DNA of 64,000 nt. Source: Pseudovibrio sp. Ad37. Lineage in GTDB: Bacteria > Pseudomonadota > Alphaproteobacteria > Rhizobiales > Stappiaceae. The notes beneath the pieces were generated by a model. The model was given only the letters and a program-made list of their open reading frames with translations, was not told the DNA's origin and searched no databases. Positions 9,683 to 18,470 of this stretch are shown here, in pieces. The position numbers and the translations under genes were made by a program. How positions within the stretch are numbered: the stretch's first letter is position 1; every line of letters begins with the position of its first letter. Location of the stretch: contig NZ_LMCF01000012.1 in assembly GCF_001623075.1 (NCBI RefSeq), positions 62,001 to 126,000 on the forward strand. The letters run 5' to 3'.

Positions 9683-10273
9683 GTGGACGAAACCGATCCC
9701 CGGATTATAAAGGAAAAGGGCCTAGAAGCCCGCGTAGCTGAAATTGTCGAACCGGTCGTTGCTGATCTGGGCTATCGGCTGGTGCGCATCCGTGTAAACG
9801 GAAACAATGGCTGCACCCTTCAAATCATGGCAGAGCGCCCGGACGGGACGATGGCTGTTGAAGATTGTGAAGAAATCAGCCACGCAGTTTCCCCGGCGCT
9901 GGATGTGGACGATCCAATCTCTGGTGCCTACCATCTCGAAATTTCATCTCCAGGTATTGACCGCCCGCTCGTTCGCGCAGGCGACTTCGAGCGCTGGACC
10001 GGACATGTTGCGAAAATCGAAATGTCTGTGCCGCAAGCTGGGCGTAAGAGATATCGTGGACACATCATCGGTGTGGAAGATGGATGCGCGCTTATCAGAA
10101 TGACCGATGTACAGGAAGGTCAGGATGAGGCAGCTCGTCTTCCGTTGGATGAGATTGGGTCAGCCGTATTGGTTTTGACTGATGAACTGGTCGATGCGGC
10201 ATTGAAAGCCGATAAAGCCGCAAAAGCAGCCCGTGGGGAGCCTACGGACGACGACAGTTACCTCAATCACTGA
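9683..10273 (+). CDS. rimP: ribosome maturation factor RimP
   Basis: Factor for late 30S assembly, 196 residues. The N-terminal alpha/beta domain shows [24 protein letters not shown], then the [19 protein letters not shown] segment and the signature [23 protein letters not shown]. The C-terminal SH3-like domain is followed by a short Lys/Ala and acidic tail. The start is a GTG with only a weak AGG upstream, but the N-terminal sequence fits family starts well. It heads the rimP-nusA-ylxR-infB-rbfA-truB-rpsO-pnp operon found across bacteria; nusA begins 118 bases later. Confidence 0.95.
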   Translation: MDETDPRIIKEKGLEARVAEIVEPVVADLGYRLVRIRVNGNNGCTLQIMAERPDGTMAVEDCEEISHAVSPALDVDDPISGAYHLEISSPGIDRPLVRAGDFERWTGHVAKIEMSVPQAGRKRYRGHIIGVEDGCALIRMTDVQEGQDEAARLPLDEIGSAVLVLTDELVDAALKADKAAKAARGEPTDDDSYLNH

Positions 10274-10391
10274 TTAGCTGTTCTTGTTGCGCAATGGGTT
10301 ATGGGCGGTTCCGGTTTTAAAGAGCCACCCTTTTGTTTTGATGTTCCTGCTGGTGTGAAGGAAGGCAGGGCGTGGAAGGAGTTGACGAGGA

Positions 10392-12089
10392 ATGGCTATC
10401 AGCGCAAACCGTTTGGAGCTGCTGCAGATCGCTGAAGCGGTCGCCCGCGAAAAGTCGATCGACCGTAGCATTGTGATTGCTGCTCTTGAGGATGCAATCC
10501 AAAAAGCCGCTCGCTCCCGTTATGGCACCGAGACTGAAGTTCGTGCCGAGATTAATCCGAAAACCGGTGAAATCCGCCTTCAGCGGTTGCTGCAGGTCGT
10601 TGATGTTGTCGAGAACATCTCAACTGAAATTGCTCTGGTTGATGCGCAGGAGCGCAACCCGGATGCAACAGTCGGCGATTTCATGGCAGATCCATTGCCG
10701 CCGCTCGACTTTGGACGTATTGCTGCTCAGTCCGCTAAGCAGGTCATCGTTCAGAAGGTCCGCGAAGCTGAGCGTGATCAGCAGTACGATGAGTTTAAAG
10801 ACCGTATTGGTGAAGTGCTCAACGCTGTTGTGAAGCGCGTTGAATATGGCAATGTTGTTGTCGACACCGGTAAGGGTGAAGCAATCGTTCGTCGTGACGA
10901 ACTGATCCCGCGCGAAATCTTCCGCAATGGTGATCGTATTCGTGCGCTGATCTTTGATGTGCGCCGCGAACAGCGTGGTCCACAGGTCTTCCTGTCTCGT
11001 ACACATCCTCAGTTCATGGCAAAACTGTTCGCGCAGGAAGTGCCGGAAATCTATGACGGCGTTATCGAGATCAAGGCTGTTGCCCGTGATCCAGGCTCCC
11101 GCGCTAAAATCGCAGTCCTGTCTAACGACAGTTCTATTGATCCGGTTGGCGCGTGTGTTGGTATGCGTGGTTCTCGTGTTCAGGCTGTTGTTGGTGAGCT
11201 TCAGGGTGAGAAAATCGACATCATTCCTTGGAATGATGATGCGGCAACCTTCATCGTAAATGCACTTCAGCCTGCTGAAGTTGCTAAGGTTGTCCTCGAT
11301 GAAGACTCCGAGCGCATCGAAGTTGTTGTTCCTAACGATCAGCTGTCTCTGGCAATTGGTCGCCGCGGTCAGAACGTACGTCTTGCTTCTCAGCTCACCG
11401 GCTGGGGCATCGACATTATGACGGAAGCGGAAGAGTCCGAGCGTCGTCAGAAGGAATTCCAGGTTCGTTCCGATCTCTTCCAGAATACCTTGAATGTTGA
11501 CGAGATGGTTTCTCAGCTCCTCGCATCAGAAGGCTTTACTTCTGTAGAAGAAGTCGCGTACGTTGACCTCGACGAAATCTCGTCCATTGAAGGCTTCGAC
11601 GAAGAAACAGCCGACGAAATCCAAGCTCGTGCACGTGAGTACCTGGAAGAGCAGGAAGCGAAACTCGCAGAAGAGCGTCGTCAGCTTGGTGTTTCCGATG
11701 AGCTGGTTCAGGTCCCAGGTCTTACATCCGCAATGCTTGTTGCATTGGGTAAAGACGAAATCAAAACCATGGAAGACCTCGCAGGCTGTGCAGCTGACGA
11801 TCTTGTTGGCTGGACGGAACGCAAGGATAAAGAAACCATTCGCGTGGAAGGTACTCTGAGCAGTTTCGATCTGTCTCGTGCTGATGCGGAAGCTGTCGTG
11901 ATGTCAGCGCGTGTTGCTGCTGGATGGATCTCTGCGGAAGACCTTGTGGAAGTCTCTGAAGAAGAGCTGGAAGTCGAAGAAGAAGACTTCGAAGGCGAAA
12001 CATTTGAAGAGACTGTGGTTGACGCCGACGAGGAATTGGCGCAAGAGAGCGGTGCAGAAGACGCAAAAGGCGAGCAGTCCTCTGAATAA
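10392..12089 (+). CDS. nusA: transcription termination/antitermination protein NusA
   Basis: RNA polymerase-binding elongation factor of 565 residues. Domain order: an N-terminal RNAP-binding domain, S1 domain (GIVKRVE-like VVKRVEYGNVVVD near residue 140), KH1 with VGACVGMRGSRVQAVVGEL, and KH2 with LAIGRRGQNVRLASQLTGW. Two helix-hairpin-helix acidic repeats follow, the first near residue 380 and the second near 440. The last 50 or so residues are almost all Glu, Asp and Val, an unstructured acidic tail. AAGGAG lies ten bases and GAGGA directly upstream of the ATG. It sits between rimP and ylxR as usual. Confidence 0.97.
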   Translation: MAISANRLELLQIAEAVAREKSIDRSIVIAALEDAIQKAARSRYGTETEVRAEINPKTGEIRLQRLLQVVDVVENISTEIALVDAQERNPDATVGDFMADPLPPLDFGRIAAQSAKQVIVQKVREAERDQQYDEFKDRIGEVLNAVVKRVEYGNVVVDTGKGEAIVRRDELIPREIFRNGDRIRALIFDVRREQRGPQVFLSRTHPQFMAKLFAQEVPEIYDGVIEIKAVARDPGSRAKIAVLSNDSSIDPVGACVGMRGSRVQAVVGELQGEKIDIIPWNDDAATFIVNALQPAEVAKVVLDEDSERIEVVVPNDQLSLAIGRRGQNVRLASQLTGWGIDIMTEAEESERRQKEFQVRSDLFQNTLNVDEMVSQLLASEGFTSVEEVAYVDLDEISSIEGFDEETADEIQARAREYLEEQEAKLAEERRQLGVSDELVQVPGLTSAMLVALGKDEIKTMEDLAGCAADDLVGWTERKDKETIRVEGTLSSFDLSRADAEAVVMSARVAAGWISAEDLVEVSEEELEVEEEDFEGETFEETVVDADEELAQESGAEDAKGEQSSE

Positions 12090-12219
12090 TCTGTAGCCGC
12101 TTGACTGCAGAAAAAAGTTTTATACGGGGGTGTGTTGAAGTTGCAGCAAAAGGCTGCGGGTTTCTACATCCCCGTAACTGAATGAAAAATAACAACAATA
12201 GTAGGGTTGGGAATACGAA

Positions 12220-12867
12220 GTGCCGAGAAAAAATGAGCCGACAGAACGAACCTGCGCGGTCACGCGTGAAGTTCTACCGGTGACAGACCTTCTCAGATTC
12301 GTTATGGCTCCTGACAAAACTGTTATAGTTGATGTGAAAGGCACCCTCCCGGGACGTGGGGTTTGGGTGTCGGCAAAGAAGTCTGTTTTGCAGGAAGCGA
12401 TAAAAAGGCGCGCTTTCTCGAGAGGCTTTAAGGAGCAGGTAAACGCTGAAGACGGTTTGGCCGACCACACCGACAAACTGCTGGAGCAGGCAGCTCTGGG
12501 CGCACTGTCCATGAGCCGAAAAGCTGGCAACCTACATGTTGGCTTTTCGAAAGTCGAGGCAGCTCTCAAAAAGGAGAGTGTTCTTGCTCTGGTGCACGCC
12601 ACTGAAGCCTCTGAAGATGGTGTGCGTAAGTTGGCGGCCCTAGCCGCTTCTAGATTTGGCAAGGTGGATCGTCTCAGCGTGATCCGCCTGTTTAACTCGG
12701 AACAGATGAGTACGCATCTGGATCGGGATAACGTTATACATGCTGTACTGCTGGCCGGCGAGGCAGGCAGAAACTTCGTGAAGCACGCGCAACGCCTTGC
12801 GCAATTCCGGGAAGTTTCTGTCATGGCTGACGACGACGGTACAAAGGGTGCAGTGGCGCAGGACTGA
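12220..12867 (+). CDS. ylxR: YlxR/DUF448 RNA-binding protein with C-terminal L7Ae-like domain
   Basis: A 215-residue protein of two parts, standard for Alphaproteobacteria. The N-terminal YlxR (DUF448) domain has [20 protein letters not shown] and [11 protein letters not shown] ribosomal L7Ae/L30e-like domain ([21 protein letters not shown] and onward) follows from about residue 90. Single-domain YlxR proteins bind RNA and the L7Ae fold binds kink-turns; the exact role is not established. The start is GTG 12220 with a loose GGGTTGGGAA upstream. The stop lies seven bases before the infB start, indicating tight coupling. Confidence 0.9.
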   Translation: MPRKNEPTERTCAVTREVLPVTDLLRFVMAPDKTVIVDVKGTLPGRGVWVSAKKSVLQEAIKRRAFSRGFKEQVNAEDGLADHTDKLLEQAALGALSMSRKAGNLHVGFSKVEAALKKESVLALVHATEASEDGVRKLAALAASRFGKVDRLSVIRLFNSEQMSTHLDRDNVIHAVLLAGEAGRNFVKHAQRLAQFREVSVMADDDGTKGAVAQD

Positions 12868-12874
12868 AGGCAAT

Positions 12875-15800
12875 ATGAGCGATACCAAAGACAACCACGA
12901 CAATCCCACCGGCGGGGAAAAGAAAACGCTGGGCCTCAAACGCGGAGGCAGTGTTGAGAAGGGCACTGTTAAGCAGAGCTTCTCCCACGGCCGCTCCAAG
13001 GCAGTCGTCGTGGAAAAGAAGAAGCGCCGTGTAGTTGTGCCGGGCCAAGAAGGCTCCGCAGCACCTGCACCTGCTGCAGCTTCCTCTTCAACTCCTGCAG
13101 CCTCCCAGTCACGCCCGGAAAAGCGTCAGGGACAGCAGCAAGAGCGCGGTCCTCAGCAAGCTCGCCGTGGTGCGGGTGATGCTCAGAAGCGCGGTGAAGG
13201 CGGCGGTCGCGGTGGCAACCGTAACAACAATAACAACCAGCGTGGCGGTCAGCGTCGCGGTGGTGGTGGCGGTCAGGGCGGTGGTGCCGTTCTGAAAACC
13301 TTGACCAAGGGTGAAGCAGACGCACGTCTCGCAGCGCTTAAAATGGCTAAGGTCCGCGAAGTCGAAGATGCTAAACGCCGCGCTGAAGAAGCAAAGCGTC
13401 AGGAAATCTTGGCTGCACAGCGCGCTGTAGAAGCAGAAAAACAACGTGTAGAAGACGAAGCTCGCGCTAAGCGTGAAGCTGAAGAAGCTGCTGTACGTGC
13501 TAAGGCCGAAGCTGAAGCGAAAGCGAAGCGTGAAGCTGAAGCGGCTGCAAAAGCTGCTGAAGCTCCAAAGCCAGCACAGCGCGAAGAGCGTCCGGCACGT
13601 TCCGGTGATCGTCCTCAGCGCAGTGGCGATCGTGGTCCTCGTCCAGGTGGCGACCGTGGTCCTCGCCCAGCAGGTGATCGTGGTCCACGCCCGGCAGGTG
13701 ACCGTGGTCCTCGTCCAGGTGGTGACCGTGGTCCACGCCCGGCAGGTGATCGTGGTCCACGCCCGGCAGGTGACCGTGGTCCTCGTCCAGGTGGTGATCG
13801 TGGTGGTCGTCCACCAATGCGTGATGGCAAGCCGCCAAATCTGAATGGTCCTCGTCCAGGTGGCGGGCGTCCAGGTGGAATTTCTGCAGCTCCGGCAGAA
13901 AGCATGGAAACTGGTAAGGAAGTGAGCAAAAAGGCTCTAAAGCCTGCGCTACGTCCTAAAAAGCCTGTTGTGGCTGCTAAGCCAACACCTAAAGGCAACG
14001 ATGACCGCCGTAAGTCAAAACTAACGATTACCCGCGCCACCGGTGGTGATGAAAGTCGTAATCGTTCACTGGCATCCATGCGCCGTCGTCGTGAGAAAGA
14101 AAAACGTAAGGGTCAAAAGGTTGTTCGTGAGAAGGTCGCGCGTGAAGTTGTGCTTCCGGAAGTGATCACCATTCAGGACCTTGCTCAGCGTATGTCTGAA
14201 CGTGCTGTTGACGTCATCAAACTGCTGATGAAGCAGGGCCAGATGATGAAAATCAACGACGTGATCGATGCTGATTCCGCTGAACTGATCGCCGCAGAGA
14301 TGGGTCACACCGTAAAACGTGTGTCTGAAGCTGACGTGGAAGAAGGTCTCTTCACCGTTGAAGACAACGACACTGATCTGTCCAACCGTCCACCGGTTGT
14401 TACAATCATGGGTCACGTTGATCATGGTAAGACGTCCCTTCTCGATGCGCTCCGCAAGGAAAACGTTGCTTCCGGTGAAGCTGGCGGCATTACACAGCAT
14501 ATCGGTGCATACCAGGTCGAGCAGAATGGCCAGAAGGTCACCTTCATCGATACCCCTGGTCACGCAGCGTTTACTCAGATGCGTGCTCGTGGTGCTAAGT
14601 CCACTGATGTTGTGATCCTCGTGGTTGCTGCTGATGATGGTGTGATGCCACAAACCAAAGAAGCTATTGTTCACGCAAAAGCTGCTGGCGTTCCGCTCAT
14701 CATCGCGATCAACAAAATGGATAAGCCAGGCGCTGACCCTTCCCGCGTTCGCAACGACCTTCTTCGTGAAGATCTGGTTGTAGAAACCATGGGTGGTGAC
14801 GTTATCGATGTTGAGGTCTCTGCTAAAGAAGGCACTAACCTTGATAAGTTGATCGAAATGATCCTGCTGCAGGCTGAGGTTCTTGAGCTGAAAGCTAACC
14901 CTAACCGTGCCGCTGAAGGTACCGTTATCGAAGCTAAGCTTGACGTAGGTCGCGGTCCAGTTGCTACTGTTCTGGTTCAGAAGGGTACACTCCGGGTTGG
15001 TGATGTTGTCATTGCTGGTTCCGAATGGGGTCGTGTTCGTGCGATGCTTGATGAGAATGGCAAGCCAGTTAAGGAAGCTGGTCCTTCCAAACCGGTTGAA
15101 GTTCTTGGCTTCCAGGCGACACCATCCGCTGGTGACATGGTTGCAGTTGTAGAAAACGAAGGCCGTGCTCGCGAGATTTCCGAATATCGTCACCGCCAGA
15201 AGCGCGACAAGATGGCAGCACGTATTGCTGGGTCTCGTGGTTCTCTGGAAGCGATGATGAAGGGCTTGCAGGAAGAAGGCAAAAAAGAATTCCCGCTCAT
15301 CATCAAATCCGATGTGCAGGGTTCCGCCGAAGCAATCCAGGGTGCGCTTGAAGAACTTGGCAACGACGAAGTCGGCGCGCGTGTTGTGGCAGCTTCCGTT
15401 GGTGGTATCACCGAGAGCGACATCACTCTGGCGATTGCGTCCAAAGCACCAATCATGGCGTTCAACGTTCGTGCAAACAAACAGGCTCAGGAAGCTGCAC
15501 GTCGCGAAGGCGTCGAGATCCGCTACTACAGCGTGATTTACGACCTCATCGATGATGTGAAGTCCACTATGTCTGGCATGCTTGCTCCAGAACGTCGCGA
15601 AACCTTCCTCGGTTACGCAGACATCAAAGAAATCTTCAACATCACCAAAATCGGTCGTGTTGCAGGTTGTCTGGTCACCGAAGGTGTCGTTCAGCGTGGC
15701 GCACAGGTTCGCTTGCTGCGTGACAACGTCGTCATCCACGAAGGTGAGCTGGGTACACTTAAGCGCTTCAAAGACGAAGTCAAAGAAGTTGAATCCGGTG

Positions 15801-15895
15801 TTGAATGCGGCATGAACTTCACAAACTACAAGGATATGCGCGTCGGTGATGTCATCGAGTGCTTCCAGGTAGAAGAGATCGCTCGCTCCCTCTAA
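12875..15895 (+). CDS. infB: translation initiation factor IF-2
   Basis: GTPase that places initiator tRNA on the 30S subunit; 1006 residues. The open frame runs 78 bases further upstream, but ATG 12875 has AAGG upstream and follows the ylxR stop. Residues 1-420 are a basic, low-complexity linker: Gly/Asn/Arg tract, an Ala/Glu/Lys coiled coil (about 150-235) and a tandem GDRGPRP repeat. The conserved core follows, with G1 GHVDHGKTS near residue 511, G3 DTPGH and G4 NKMD near 612, then domains 2, 3 and the C-terminal tRNA-binding domain. The linker is longer than in E. coli, as in other Rhizobiales. Confidence 0.97.
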   Translation: MSDTKDNHDNPTGGEKKTLGLKRGGSVEKGTVKQSFSHGRSKAVVVEKKKRRVVVPGQEGSAAPAPAAASSSTPAASQSRPEKRQGQQQERGPQQARRGAGDAQKRGEGGGRGGNRNNNNNQRGGQRRGGGGGQGGGAVLKTLTKGEADARLAALKMAKVREVEDAKRRAEEAKRQEILAAQRAVEAEKQRVEDEARAKREAEEAAVRAKAEAEAKAKREAEAAAKAAEAPKPAQREERPARSGDRPQRSGDRGPRPGGDRGPRPAGDRGPRPAGDRGPRPGGDRGPRPAGDRGPRPAGDRGPRPGGDRGGRPPMRDGKPPNLNGPRPGGGRPGGISAAPAESMETGKEVSKKALKPALRPKKPVVAAKPTPKGNDDRRKSKLTITRATGGDESRNRSLASMRRRREKEKRKGQKVVREKVAREVVLPEVITIQDLAQRMSERAVDVIKLLMKQGQMMKINDVIDADSAELIAAEMGHTVKRVSEADVEEGLFTVEDNDTDLSNRPPVVTIMGHVDHGKTSLLDALRKENVASGEAGGITQHIGAYQVEQNGQKVTFIDTPGHAAFTQMRARGAKSTDVVILVVAADDGVMPQTKEAIVHAKAAGVPLIIAINKMDKPGADPSRVRNDLLREDLVVETMGGDVIDVEVSAKEGTNLDKLIEMILLQAEVLELKANPNRAAEGTVIEAKLDVGRGPVATVLVQKGTLRVGDVVIAGSEWGRVRAMLDENGKPVKEAGPSKPVEVLGFQATPSAGDMVAVVENEGRAREISEYRHRQKRDKMAARIAGSRGSLEAMMKGLQEEGKKEFPLIIKSDVQGSAEAIQGALEELGNDEVGARVVAASVGGITESDITLAIASKAPIMAFNVRANKQAQEAARREGVEIRYYSVIYDLIDDVKSTMSGMLAPERRETFLGYADIKEIFNITKIGRVAGCLVTEGVVQRGAQVRLLRDNVVIHEGELGTLKRFKDEVKEVESGVECGMNFTNYKDMRVGDVIECFQVEEIARSL
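13625..13816 (+). repeat. infB: tandem 24-bp coding repeat inside infB
   Basis: Seven units of the 8-residue motif GDRGPRP(G/A) and one degenerate last unit (GDRGGRPP) run without a break. The eighth residue follows G-A-A-G-A-A-G, so the array has a 72-base higher-order period. The third base positions follow the same period: units 3-4 and 6-7 are identical at nucleotide level. This points to recent duplication of a three-unit block. Confidence 0.92.
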
Positions 15896-15933
15896 CAGAG
15901 TGAAGAGCTAAACGAGCGAAATGAACATTCAGC

Positions 15934-15965
15934 AGCGCCGGCGCGGATTTATCCCCGTCGGCGCT
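15934..15965 (+). terminator. GC-rich hairpin between infB and rbfA, possible weak terminator
   Basis: AGCGCCGGCG (15934-15943) pairs with CGTCGGCGCT (15956-15965), nine Watson-Crick pairs and one G-T, with a 12-base loop. Only a mixed CTGTTGTT follows, so termination would be partial at best. It may instead be an RNase processing or stability element within the operon. Confidence 0.4.
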
Positions 15966-16002
15966 CTGTTGTTCCAAACTCAAAGCAAATTGAGAGATAA
16001 AA

Positions 16003-16440
16003 ATGGCAAAAGCACGCGATGAATTTGCAGGTCAGCCGTCTCAGCGCCAGTTGCGTGTTGGTGAGATTGTCCGCAAAGAGCTGTCAGACATTCTTACACG
16101 TGGCCGGATCACAGATCCTGATCTGGATGGCGTTATTGTTACCGTGCCGGAAGTTCGCATGTCGCCTGACCTGAGATGGGCAGACGTTCTGGTCATGCCT
16201 ATGGGTGGTCGCGATATTGATGTTGTCCTCGCTGCACTTAAACGCAACGCGAAGTACCTTCGTGGGCAGGTCGCTCGACGCGTCACAATGAAATACACTT
16301 GTGATCTACGTTTTGTAGCCGATACGCGTTTTGACGATGATGATCTGATTACTCGACTGCTGCATGAGCCTAGCATCCGTAAGGACTTTGCTGATGGTGG
16401 CATCGATGACGATGATGATCAAGATGAAAACCGCGACTAA
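16003..16440 (+). CDS. rbfA: 30S ribosome-binding factor RbfA
   Basis: Single KH-type domain protein of 145 residues that helps mature the 16S 5' helix of the 30S subunit. Recognisable are QRQLRVGEIVRKELSDIL at the N-terminus, VPEVRMSPDLRWADVLVMP in the middle and YTCDLRFVADTRFDDDDLI before an Asp-rich tail. ATG 16003 has GAGAGAT upstream. Position between infB and truB is the conserved one. Confidence 0.95.
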   Translation: MAKARDEFAGQPSQRQLRVGEIVRKELSDILTRGRITDPDLDGVIVTVPEVRMSPDLRWADVLVMPMGGRDIDVVLAALKRNAKYLRGQVARRVTMKYTCDLRFVADTRFDDDDLITRLLHEPSIRKDFADGGIDDDDDQDENRD

Positions 16441-16538
16441 GCTTTACAAAGCATATTGCTAAAGAAGAAGTCGTGGGTTTCAGGCCAGAGTATGCGCTCA
16501 GAAGCGCAACGCATGCAAAGAATTAAGAGCTGAGAAGT

Positions 16539-17516
16539 ATGGCGCGCAAACAGCAGCGACGTAGACCCCGTTTTCCTGTAAACGGATGGCTTGTGTTGGA
16601 TAAACCTCTAAACCTGACCTCTAATGATGCATTGGGGCAGTTGAAGAGGATTTTTCATCCTGAAAAAGTTGGACACGCAGGAACGCTTGATCCGCTTGCG
16701 ACCGGCTGCTTGCCTATCGCCTTTGGGGAGGCCACTAAAACGGTTCCATACATCATGGATGGACGAAAGGTTTACCGCTTTGAGGTGACCTGGGGCACGC
16801 AAACCACCTCTGATGATGCTGAAGGCGAACCGGTCAAGACCTCCGATGTGCGCCCAACGCAAGATGAGATCCTCGAGGTTCTGCCAGAGTTCCGTGGCGC
16901 CATTGAGCAGGTTCCGCCAATTTTCTCCGCAATCAAAGTTGACGGAAACCGTGCTTACGATCTTGCCCGGGAAGGCGAAGACGTAAAGCTGGATGCACGT
17001 ACGATTGTGGTGCATCGCTTGGATCTGGTCGAGTGTCCAGATGTAAACCGTGCGGTTTTTGAAGCTGAATGCGGCAAGGGAACCTATGTTCGCTCATTGG
17101 CCCGTGACCTTGGTGAGCGCCTTGGTACATGTGGCTATGTCACCGATCTGCGCCGGTTGCTGGTAGGACCATTCGGTGAAGAACAGATGGTTACTCTGGA
17201 TGAACTTCGTGCCGCTAAAGAAACTATGGCGGTAGAAGTAGAAGAAGGTGAAGAGCCACCGGTTCTCGATCCCCACGAAAATTCAGAACTGATCGGACAC
17301 ATCAAGCCAGTTGAAGTCGCACTCCACCAGTTTGCAGAGGTGCCAATCACCTCTGATGCTGCTGCGAAGGTAAAACGCGGTAATCCTGTCTTGCTACGTG
17401 GTGCAAATGCACCGATTGGGCCCGAGGAAATCTATGTGGTTTCTGGAGGCAAGCTGATTGCTTTTGGCGAAGTCTCAAAAGGTCAGTTCAAGCCAAAGCG
17501 AGTTTTCAATCTCTGA
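16539..17516 (+). CDS. truB: tRNA pseudouridine(55) synthase TruB
   Basis: Makes pseudouridine 55 in the T-arm of tRNAs. The catalytic aspartate is D51 in GHAGTLDPLATG; the KVYRFEVTWGTQT and GTYVRSLARDLGERLG blocks are typical. A basic N-terminal extension (RKQQRRRPRF) and a C-terminal PUA-like segment complete the 325-residue protein. The ATG follows rbfA by 98 bases. The gene is followed by a 309-base leader before rpsO rather than a short gap. Confidence 0.95.
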   Translation: MARKQQRRRPRFPVNGWLVLDKPLNLTSNDALGQLKRIFHPEKVGHAGTLDPLATGCLPIAFGEATKTVPYIMDGRKVYRFEVTWGTQTTSDDAEGEPVKTSDVRPTQDEILEVLPEFRGAIEQVPPIFSAIKVDGNRAYDLAREGEDVKLDARTIVVHRLDLVECPDVNRAVFEAECGKGTYVRSLARDLGERLGTCGYVTDLRRLLVGPFGEEQMVTLDELRAAKETMAVEVEEGEEPPVLDPHENSELIGHIKPVEVALHQFAEVPITSDAAAKVKRGNPVLLRGANAPIGPEEIYVVSGGKLIAFGEVSKGQFKPKRVFNL

Positions 17517-17825
17517 TGCCTTTCTGAAAGTGGAGCGCCACACGTGAATGTAAATCATCGCGGGGCGCAATCACTGAAAGGCAAACTGTTCTACTGCGAT
17601 TTATGGCTGCAAGCCTCTTAAGATTCTTCTGGTTTTTTGAGAGTTTTTCAGTCATAGTCCCGCCGCTGGGAAGCTACTGCTTACCCGGTTATTATGTGTT
17701 GGCCTGACCCTGCTAGACGACATCTTGGCACGGCCCGAGCTCAGCACATAGCTCTGTAAAAGAGCGCATGCCTTCTGGGCATTTAATAAGAGGCAGTATG
17801 ACTGCCATTAGATAAGGAAAAATCG
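17517..17825 (+). other. gene-free leader between truB and rpsO
   Basis: No credible reading frame is seen on either strand. The first half is mixed sequence with a T-rich stretch near 17635-17655. The last 60 bases carry two small perfect hairpins and the rpsO ribosome-binding site (AAGGA, 17814-17818). An internal promoter for rpsO-pnp and an S15 autoregulatory leader are the likely contents. Confidence 0.5.
17768..17822 (+). promoter_or_regulatory. candidate S15 autoregulatory leader: two hairpins before rpsO
   Basis: ATGCC (17768-17772) pairs with GGCAT (17778-17782); GGCAGT (17792-17797) pairs with ACTGCC (17801-17806). They stand in tandem just before the AAGGA of rpsO. S15 regulates its own mRNA in several bacterial groups through paired helices or a pseudoknot near the start codon. 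Assignment here rests only on position and shape. Confidence 0.35.
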
Positions 17826-18095
17826 ATGTCGATTACGCCTGAAAAAAAAGCTGAACTGATCAAAGAATTTGCGATCAAAGAAGGTGACACTGGCTCTCCG
17901 GAAGTACAGGTTGCTATCCTTACGCACCGCATTACAGTTCTGACTGACCACTTCAAGGGTCATAAGAAAGACAACCACTCACGTCGTGGTCTTCTTAAAA
18001 TGGTTGCACTTCGTCGTAAGCTCCTTGACTACGTTAAGGGTAAAGACGTTGCTCGTTACCAGTCCCTGATTGAGCGTCTGGGCATTCGTCGCTAA
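17826..18095 (+). CDS. rpsO: 30S ribosomal protein S15
   Basis: Primary 16S-binding protein of the 30S platform, 89 residues, the standard length. Family sequence is unmistakable: [35 protein letters not shown] and [13 protein letters not shown], ending in [14 protein letters not shown] lies seven bases upstream of the ATG. It sits between truB and pnp as in most bacteria, with a strong terminator directly after the stop, so pnp probably depends on read-through or its own promoter. Confidence 0.98.
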   Translation: MSITPEKKAELIKEFAIKEGDTGSPEVQVAILTHRITVLTDHFKGHKKDNHSRRGLLKMVALRRKLLDYVKGKDVARYQSLIERLGIRR

Positions 18096-18110
18096 GACGA
18101 AGAATTCAAA

Positions 18111-18138
18111 GCGCGGCAGCGAAAGCTCGCCGCGTTTT
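18111..18138 (+). terminator. intrinsic terminator after rpsO
   Basis: CGCGGC AGC, GAAA tetraloop, GCT C GCCGCG: a 9-bp stem with one bulged C, followed by TTTT (18135-18138). It lies 16 bases after the rpsO stop. In E. coli rpsO is also followed by a terminator before pnp. Confidence 0.8.
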
Positions 18139-18262
18139 CCTTACCCTCTCCTATTTCCAAGGTATTTCGGGAAATTGCGAGAGGTATATTCTGGATCAGA
18201 TCGTTCTCTTCCAGAATGAACGCAGGCGAATGAAGACCTGGCAGGATTGCCAGAAGCTTACA

Positions 18263-18322
18263 GCGTATCTCCCAAAAGTGGAGACCGGTTTTTGGTCAAA
18301 GGTACGCACAATCAAACGAAAG
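18263..18322. repeat. dispersed palindromic intergenic repeat, copy 1
   Basis: The sequence GCGTATCTCCCAAAAG, then GACCGG with a T run and GGTACGC, matches two other intergenic copies at 21652-21707 and 26669-26724. The outer arms GCGTA and TACGC are perfectly complementary in this copy; an inner imperfect stem lies between. It is 60 bases against 56 for the others. It lies in the 375-base rpsO-pnp gap, whose remaining sequence shows only the rpsO terminator and no convincing gene. Confidence 0.7.
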
Positions 18323-18470
18323 CTTCTCGCTGTCTTGCCTGCAATCGTTCGACCTGAAAAAGGCATCGCGCCCTTGATACTCAAGGAGTTGGTGCGCGCA
18401 TTGCCGGCAAATGACAGCCTCAAGTTTGATGACGACCATCAGGCACTGAGGCGAACGTTAGGATAAAGAT

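Noticed and set aside
13500-13838. Histidine/aspartate repeat frame opposite the infB repeat
   Set aside because: It is only the complementary reading of the tandem 24-base repeat.
14066-15739. 557-codon open frame on the minus strand opposite infB
   Set aside because: Same effect: a low-stop antisense frame of a highly biased gene. The Asn/Phe/Thr/His-rich translation looks like no protein.
18230-18466. 78-codon open frame between rpsO and pnp
   Set aside because: It runs straight through the dispersed repeat copy at 18263-18322, has no good ribosome-binding site and no recognisable family. A real small gene is not fully excluded.
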